Positions 60,312 to 64,000 of a DNA stretch of 64,000 nucleotides are shown piece after piece. The position numbers were made by a program, and so were the translations under genes. This stretch comes from Wenjunlia tyrosinilytica (lineage in GTDB: Bacteria > Actinomycetota > Actinomycetes > Streptomycetales > Streptomycetaceae), in contig NZ_BMMS01000005.1 in assembly GCF_014646055.1 (NCBI RefSeq), positions 1 through 64,000 of the forward strand. The letters are read 5' to 3'. The notes beneath the pieces are model-generated. The model was not told the origin of the DNA. It searched no databases and saw only the letters and a program-made list of their open reading frames with translations. Numbering within the stretch: the first letter of the stretch is position 1; every line of letters starts with the position of its first letter.

Positions 60312-61565
60312 ATGCAGGATGCCTCGCCGCAGCGCGGCTCGGAGCCGTTGTCGCCGCGTGCGAAGCTGGCGGTGACCGCCGGGAAGATGGCGGCGGCGGT
60401 GTCGCGGACAGCGGGCCGCGGCAGCGGCTCGGTGATCGGCGGAAAGGTCGCGCTCAAGCTCGACCCGGACCTGCTGGCGCGCCTGGCGACACATCTCGAC
60501 GTGGTGCTGGTGTCGGCCACCAACGGCAAGACCACCACCACCCGGCTGATCGCCGAGGCCCTGCGCGCGAACGGGCCGGTGGTCTCCAACGCCCTCGGCG
60601 CGAACATGCCCGCCGGTATCACCTCCGCGCTGGCCGGGGGCTCGGACGCCAAGTACGGCGTGATAGAGGTCGACGAGAAGTACCTGGCCACCGTCGCCCG
60701 GGATGTGCGGCCCAAGGCGATCGCCCTGCTGAACCTCTCCCGCGACCAGCTCGACCGCGCCGCCGAGACGCGGATGCTGGCCGAGAAGTGGCGCGAGGGC
60801 CTGTCCGGCACCGACGCGGTGATCATCGCCAACGCCGACGACCCGCTGGTGGCCTGGGCGGCCTCCTCCTGCCCGAATGTGCTCTGGGTGGGCGCCGGCC
60901 AGGAGTGGAAGGACGACGCCTGGTCGTGCCCGTCCTGCGGCGGTGTGATGCAGCGCCCCGGCGACGACTGGGGCTGCCCCGAGTGCGGCTTCCGCCGTCC
61001 GCCCACCACCTGGGCCCTCTCGGGTGACTACGTGATCGACCCCCATGGCACCGCCTGGCCGATCACCCTCCAGCTCCCGGGCCGCGCCAACAAGGCCAAC
61101 GCCACCACCTCGGCGGCCGTCGCGGCCGTCTTCGGTGTCGCGCCGAAGGTCGCCCTGGACCGGATGCAGTCGGTGACCGCCGTCGCGGGCCGCTACGACG
61201 TCGTCACCTACCTCGGGCGCGAGCTGCGGCTGCTGCTGGCCAAGAACCCCGCCGGATGGCTGGAGACGTTCTCCCTGATCGATCAGCCGCCGGCCCCGGT
61301 GCTGCTGTCCGTCAACGCCCTCGGCGCCGACGGCACCGACACCTCCTGGCTGTGGGACGTCGACTACACCCGCCTGGCCGGGCACCCGATCTTCGTGATC
61401 GGCCAGCGCAAGCTGGACCTGGCCGTGCGCCTGGAGGTCGCCGGGCTGACCTTCCGCGTGTGCGAGAACGTGGACGAGGCGGTGCGCGCCGCGCCCGCGG
61501 GCCGGATCGAGTGCATCGCGAACTACACGGCGTTCCAGCAGTTGCGCCGCCAGGTCGGCGGCTGA
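60312..61565 (+). CDS. murT: Lipid II isoglutaminyl synthase, glutamate ligase subunit
   Basis: The protein is 417 aa. It has a Mur ligase central domain (VVLVSATNGKTTTTRLIAEAL, LNLSRDQLDR), a four-Cys zinc ribbon (SCPSCGG, GCPECGF) and a C-terminal DUF1727 domain. With GatD it amidates the D-Glu of lipid II. The ATG at 60312 has GAGGAGG about 10 nt upstream. gatD follows 20 nt downstream, so the two form an operon. Confidence 0.95.
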   Translation: MQDASPQRGSEPLSPRAKLAVTAGKMAAAVSRTAGRGSGSVIGGKVALKLDPDLLARLATHLDVVLVSATNGKTTTTRLIAEALRANGPVVSNALGANMPAGITSALAGGSDAKYGVIEVDEKYLATVARDVRPKAIALLNLSRDQLDRAAETRMLAEKWREGLSGTDAVIIANADDPLVAWAASSCPNVLWVGAGQEWKDDAWSCPSCGGVMQRPGDDWGCPECGFRRPPTTWALSGDYVIDPHGTAWPITLQLPGRANKANATTSAAVAAVFGVAPKVALDRMQSVTAVAGRYDVVTYLGRELRLLLAKNPAGWLETFSLIDQPPAPVLLSVNALGADGTDTSWLWDVDYTRLAGHPIFVIGQRKLDLAVRLEVAGLTFRVCENVDEAVRAAPAGRIECIANYTAFQQLRRQVGG

Positions 61566-61585
61566 GACAGGGAGTGAGCAGACAC

Positions 61586-62314
61586 GTGAGCGAGTCCGTC
61601 CTGCGCCTGGTGTGGGTCTACCCCGACCTGCTGTCCACCTACGGCGACCAGGGGAACGCCCTGGTGGTGGAGCGCCGCGCCCGCCAGCGCGGGCTGAACG
61701 TGGCGCGCGTGGACGTGCGCTCCGACCAGCCGGTGCCGACCTCGGGCGACATCTACCTCATCGGAGGCGGCGAGGACCGTCCGCAGCGGCTCGCGGCCGA
61801 GCGGCTGCGCCGTGACGGCGGGCTGACCCGGGCCGCCGAGAACGGCGCCATCATCTTCTCGGTGTGCGCGGGCTACCAGATCCTCGGGCACGAGTTCATC
61901 AACGACCTCGGCCGCCGCGAGCCGGGCCTCGGCCTGCTCGACGTGGTCAGCGAGCGCGGCACGGGCGAGCGGTGCGTCGGCGACGTGCTGGCGGACATCG
62001 ACCCCCGTCTCGGGCTGCCGCCGCTGACCGGTTTCGAGAACCACCAGGGCATCACCCGGCTCGGCCCGGGCGCCAAGCCGTTCGCGCGGGTGCGGTTCGG
62101 CAACGGCAACGGCACGGGCGACGGCACCGAGGGCGCGTACAGCGAGACCGTGTTCGGCACCTACATGCACGGCCCGGTGATGGCCCGCAACCCGCTCATC
62201 GCGGATCTGCTGATCAAGCTCGCCCTCGACGTCAACGCGCTCCCGCCGGTCGAGGACACCTGGTACGAAGCGCTGCGCCAGGAGCGGATCGCAGCCGCGA
62301 CCCAGCCGGCGTAG
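61586..62314 (+). CDS. gatD: Lipid II isoglutaminyl synthase, glutamine amidotransferase subunit
   Basis: The protein is 242 aa, a class I GATase-like protein. The nucleophile is in FSVCAGYQILG, GFENHQG is the central motif, and YMHGPV carries the catalytic His. It releases ammonia from glutamine for MurT. GTG at 61586 has GGGAG about 12 nt upstream. It is cotranscribed with murT. Confidence 0.95.
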   Translation: MSESVLRLVWVYPDLLSTYGDQGNALVVERRARQRGLNVARVDVRSDQPVPTSGDIYLIGGGEDRPQRLAAERLRRDGGLTRAAENGAIIFSVCAGYQILGHEFINDLGRREPGLGLLDVVSERGTGERCVGDVLADIDPRLGLPPLTGFENHQGITRLGPGAKPFARVRFGNGNGTGDGTEGAYSETVFGTYMHGPVMARNPLIADLLIKLALDVNALPPVEDTWYEALRQERIAAATQPA

Positions 62315-62452
62315 AGCCGCTGTCGAGGGGCCGGGTCTACAACGTGCCTCGGGAGGCTCGAGCGGTGCCCCGGCCCTTGTAAGGTTGCGATGAGCCATCC
62401 GGACGACGGGGTCCGGCCCGTCAACCGGTTGAGTTCGGGAGTAGTAACAGTC

Positions 62453-63478
62453 ATGCGAATTGGTGTGCTGACCAGCGGCGGCGACTGCCCTGGCCTGAAC
62501 GCCGTCATCCGTTCTGTGGTGCACCGCGGCGTGGTGGACCACGGCGACGAGATCATCGGCTTCCACGACGGCTGGAAGGGCCTGCTCGAGTGCGACTACC
62601 GCGCTCTCGACCTCGATGCGGTCAATGGCATCCTGGCGCGCGGCGGAACGATCCTGGGCTCCTCCCGTGTGCGCCCCGAGCATCTGCGCGACGGGGTGGC
62701 CAGGGCCAAGGAGCACGTGGCGGACCTCGGGCTCGACGCGATCATCCCGATCGGCGGCGAGGGCACGCTCAAGGCGGCCCGTCTGCTGTCCGACTCCGGG
62801 CTGCCGATCGTCGGCGTGCCCAAGACCATCGACAACGACATCACCTCGACCGATGTGACCTTCGGCTTCGACACGGCCGTGGGTGTGGCGACCGAGGCGC
62901 TGGACCGCCTCAAGACCACCGCCGAGTCGCACCAGCGGGTGCTGATCGTCGAGGTCATGGGGCGCCATACCGGGTGGATCGCGCTGCACTCCGGTATGGC
63001 GGCGGGCGCGCACGCCATCGTCGTGCCCGAGCGCCCTTTCGACATAGACGAGTTGACCGACCTGGTCGGCAAGCGCTTCGCGGCGGGCAAGAAGTTCGCG
63101 ATCGTGGTCGTCGCCGAGGGCGCCAAGCCCCGTGAGGGCTCGATGGAGTTCGACGAGGGCGGCAAGGACGTCTACGGCCACGAGCGTTTCGCCGGGGTGG
63201 CCCGCCAGCTCTCGATCGAGCTCGAGGAGCGGCTCGGCAAGGAGGCCCGCCCGGTCATCCTCGGCCATGTGCAGCGCGGCGGCACCCCCACCGCGTACGA
63301 CCGCGTCCTGGCCACCCGCTTCGGATGGCACGCCGTCGAGGCCGCGCACCAGGGGCACTTCGGCATGATGACCGCCCTGCGCGGCACCGACATCCGCCTG
63401 GTGCCCCTGGCTGAGGCGGTCGAGCACCTGAAGACGGTGCCGGCCGAGCGCTACGTCGAGGCCGAATGCGTGCTGTGA
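62453..63478 (+). CDS. pfkA: 6-phosphofructokinase
   Basis: The protein is 341 aa. Motifs are TSGGDCPGLNAVIR, IGGEGTLKAA, VPKTIDND (Asp is catalytic), VEVMGRHTGW and GHVQRGGTPTAYDR. The pattern GGEGT with PKTIDND is the Group III (mixed-substrate) PFK type; characterised Streptomyces members use ATP. ATG 62453 matches the family start MRIGVLTSGG. An in-frame ATG at 62390 with AAGG 5 nt upstream could add 21 residues. A strong hairpin follows the stop. Confidence 0.93.
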   Translation: MRIGVLTSGGDCPGLNAVIRSVVHRGVVDHGDEIIGFHDGWKGLLECDYRALDLDAVNGILARGGTILGSSRVRPEHLRDGVARAKEHVADLGLDAIIPIGGEGTLKAARLLSDSGLPIVGVPKTIDNDITSTDVTFGFDTAVGVATEALDRLKTTAESHQRVLIVEVMGRHTGWIALHSGMAAGAHAIVVPERPFDIDELTDLVGKRFAAGKKFAIVVVAEGAKPREGSMEFDEGGKDVYGHERFAGVARQLSIELEERLGKEARPVILGHVQRGGTPTAYDRVLATRFGWHAVEAAHQGHFGMMTALRGTDIRLVPLAEAVEHLKTVPAERYVEAECVL

Positions 63479-63498
63479 CGCAGGTCTGACCGTTCCTC

Positions 63499-63540
63499 CC
63501 GAGGGGCCCGCCGCCGGTGATCCGGCCGCGGGCCCCTCGG
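63499..63540 (+). terminator. Strong hairpin terminator after pfkA
   Basis: A perfect 13-bp outer stem (63499-63511 with 63528-63540) and an inner GCCGG/CCGGC stem form a long hairpin 21 nt after the stop, followed by TTGT. Confidence 0.85.
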
Positions 63541-63663
63541 TTGTCGGGGCGGGCCCGGTGCGAGCGGCCGCCGGGACGCCACTACTGTGGTGGCGGCACA
63601 GGAATGGGGCGAACCTCCCCCAACCCGTGCTTCACGACCTTCGAGGCTGAGGAGACAGGCGGC

Positions 63664-64000
63664 ATGCACCACGGCGGGCATGGGTCGGACATGCCGATGG
63701 AGCCGTTCACCCTCGGCCGGGGCCTCGCCTTCACCGGCGAGCCGGTGTTCCTCGTCGGCTGCCTGGCCGCCCTGGTCCTGTACGGATGGGGCGTATGGCG
63801 GCTGCGCCGGCGCGGCGACGGCTGGTCCGCGGGCCGCACGGTCGCCTTCGCGCTCGGTGTCGCCACCATCGGCCTGGCGATGTGCACCGCGCTCAATGAC
63901 TACGGCATGGTCATGTTCAGTGTGCACATGGTGCAGCACATGATCATCAGCATGGTGTCCCCCATCCTCCTCCTGCTCGGCGCGCCGGTGACGCTGGCGC
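63664..64000 (+). CDS. ctaG: Cytochrome c oxidase assembly factor CtaG-like membrane protein (3' end outside window)
   Basis: At least 112 residues are visible. Membrane helices begin near residue 25 (FLVGCLAALVLYGWGVW) and 55; the FSVHMVQHMIISMVSPILLLLGAPVTL segment with paired His residues is the caa3_CtaG signature. It is needed for cytochrome oxidase assembly and copper handling. A GAGGAGA ribosome-binding site lies 10 nt before the ATG at 63664. The frame is still open at 64000. Confidence 0.85.
   Translation, partial: MHHGGHGSDMPMEPFTLGRGLAFTGEPVFLVGCLAALVLYGWGVWRLRRRGDGWSAGRTVAFALGVATIGLAMCTALNDYGMVMFSVHMVQHMIISMVSPILLLLGAPVTLA

Overview
This 64 kb window is chromosomal DNA from a high-GC actinomycete, almost certainly a Streptomyces (inference, no search was run). 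The gene content fits that genus: MurT/GatD, Group III PfkA, NnaR with a nitrate assimilation operon, a DUF574-type methyltransferase, a Doc-like toxin with a ribbon-helix-helix antitoxin, GTG starts and GC-rich hairpin terminators. I see no phage, IS element, tRNA, rRNA, CRISPR array or large biosynthetic cluster. It looks like ordinary chromosome with accessory metabolic islands.

Layout. 0-2 kb: 3' part of a secreted repeat protein whose Ig-like domains each carry four cysteines. 2-5.7 kb: a stand-alone hemC, a hypothetical gene, a short Rho paralogue and a 59-aa membrane protein. 5.7-11 kb: an MFS carrier, a GT39-like membrane protein, a two-TM SLATT-like protein and a secreted serine beta-lactamase-like protein. 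11.2-14.3 kb: a LacI regulator with a palindromic operator, a Gfo/Idh/MocA oxidoreductase and a decayed DUF993 gene. 14.3-18.3 kb: a DeoR regulator divergent from a SIS isomerase, a sugar-phosphate kinase and a class II aldolase, forming the lower galactosamine/tagatose-6-phosphate route. 18.3-22 kb: a toxin-antitoxin pair and small regulatory or hypothetical genes. 22-26 kb: a heterodimeric ABC exporter whose two genes are joined by two tiny coupled ORFs made by a 92-bp duplication. 26-28 kb: a secreted lectin/CBM protein.

28-38 kb is the most coherent unit. nasA, an FAD oxidoreductase, nirB, nirD and narK run leftward as one operon. nnaR and a CbiX-type chelatase run rightward. A GlnR-type box lies between them. 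Together they take up nitrate, reduce it to nitrite and then ammonium, and supply part of the siroheme pathway that NirB needs.

38-47 kb: an esterase, a GNAT, a remarkable array of about 113-bp repeats that duplicates the 3' end of a CDF cation-efflux gene, a large secreted S8 protease with its probable TrmB/LuxR-type regulator, and an AAC(2')-like acetyltransferase. 47-56.9 kb: sbcC/sbcD, an Ada-AlkA fusion with an expanding C-terminal tail, a decayed isocitrate lyase/PEP mutase gene, fumarylacetoacetase, an orphan winged-helix protein and a Pro-rich mini-protein. 57-64 kb: an acyl-CoA dehydrogenase with a divergent TetR gene and two operator candidates, peptide deformylase, murT-gatD, pfkA and the start of ctaG.

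A recurring feature is short tandem duplication in gene-end or intergenic DNA, with units of 12-113 bp. At least four of these duplications include the stop codon of the adjacent gene.
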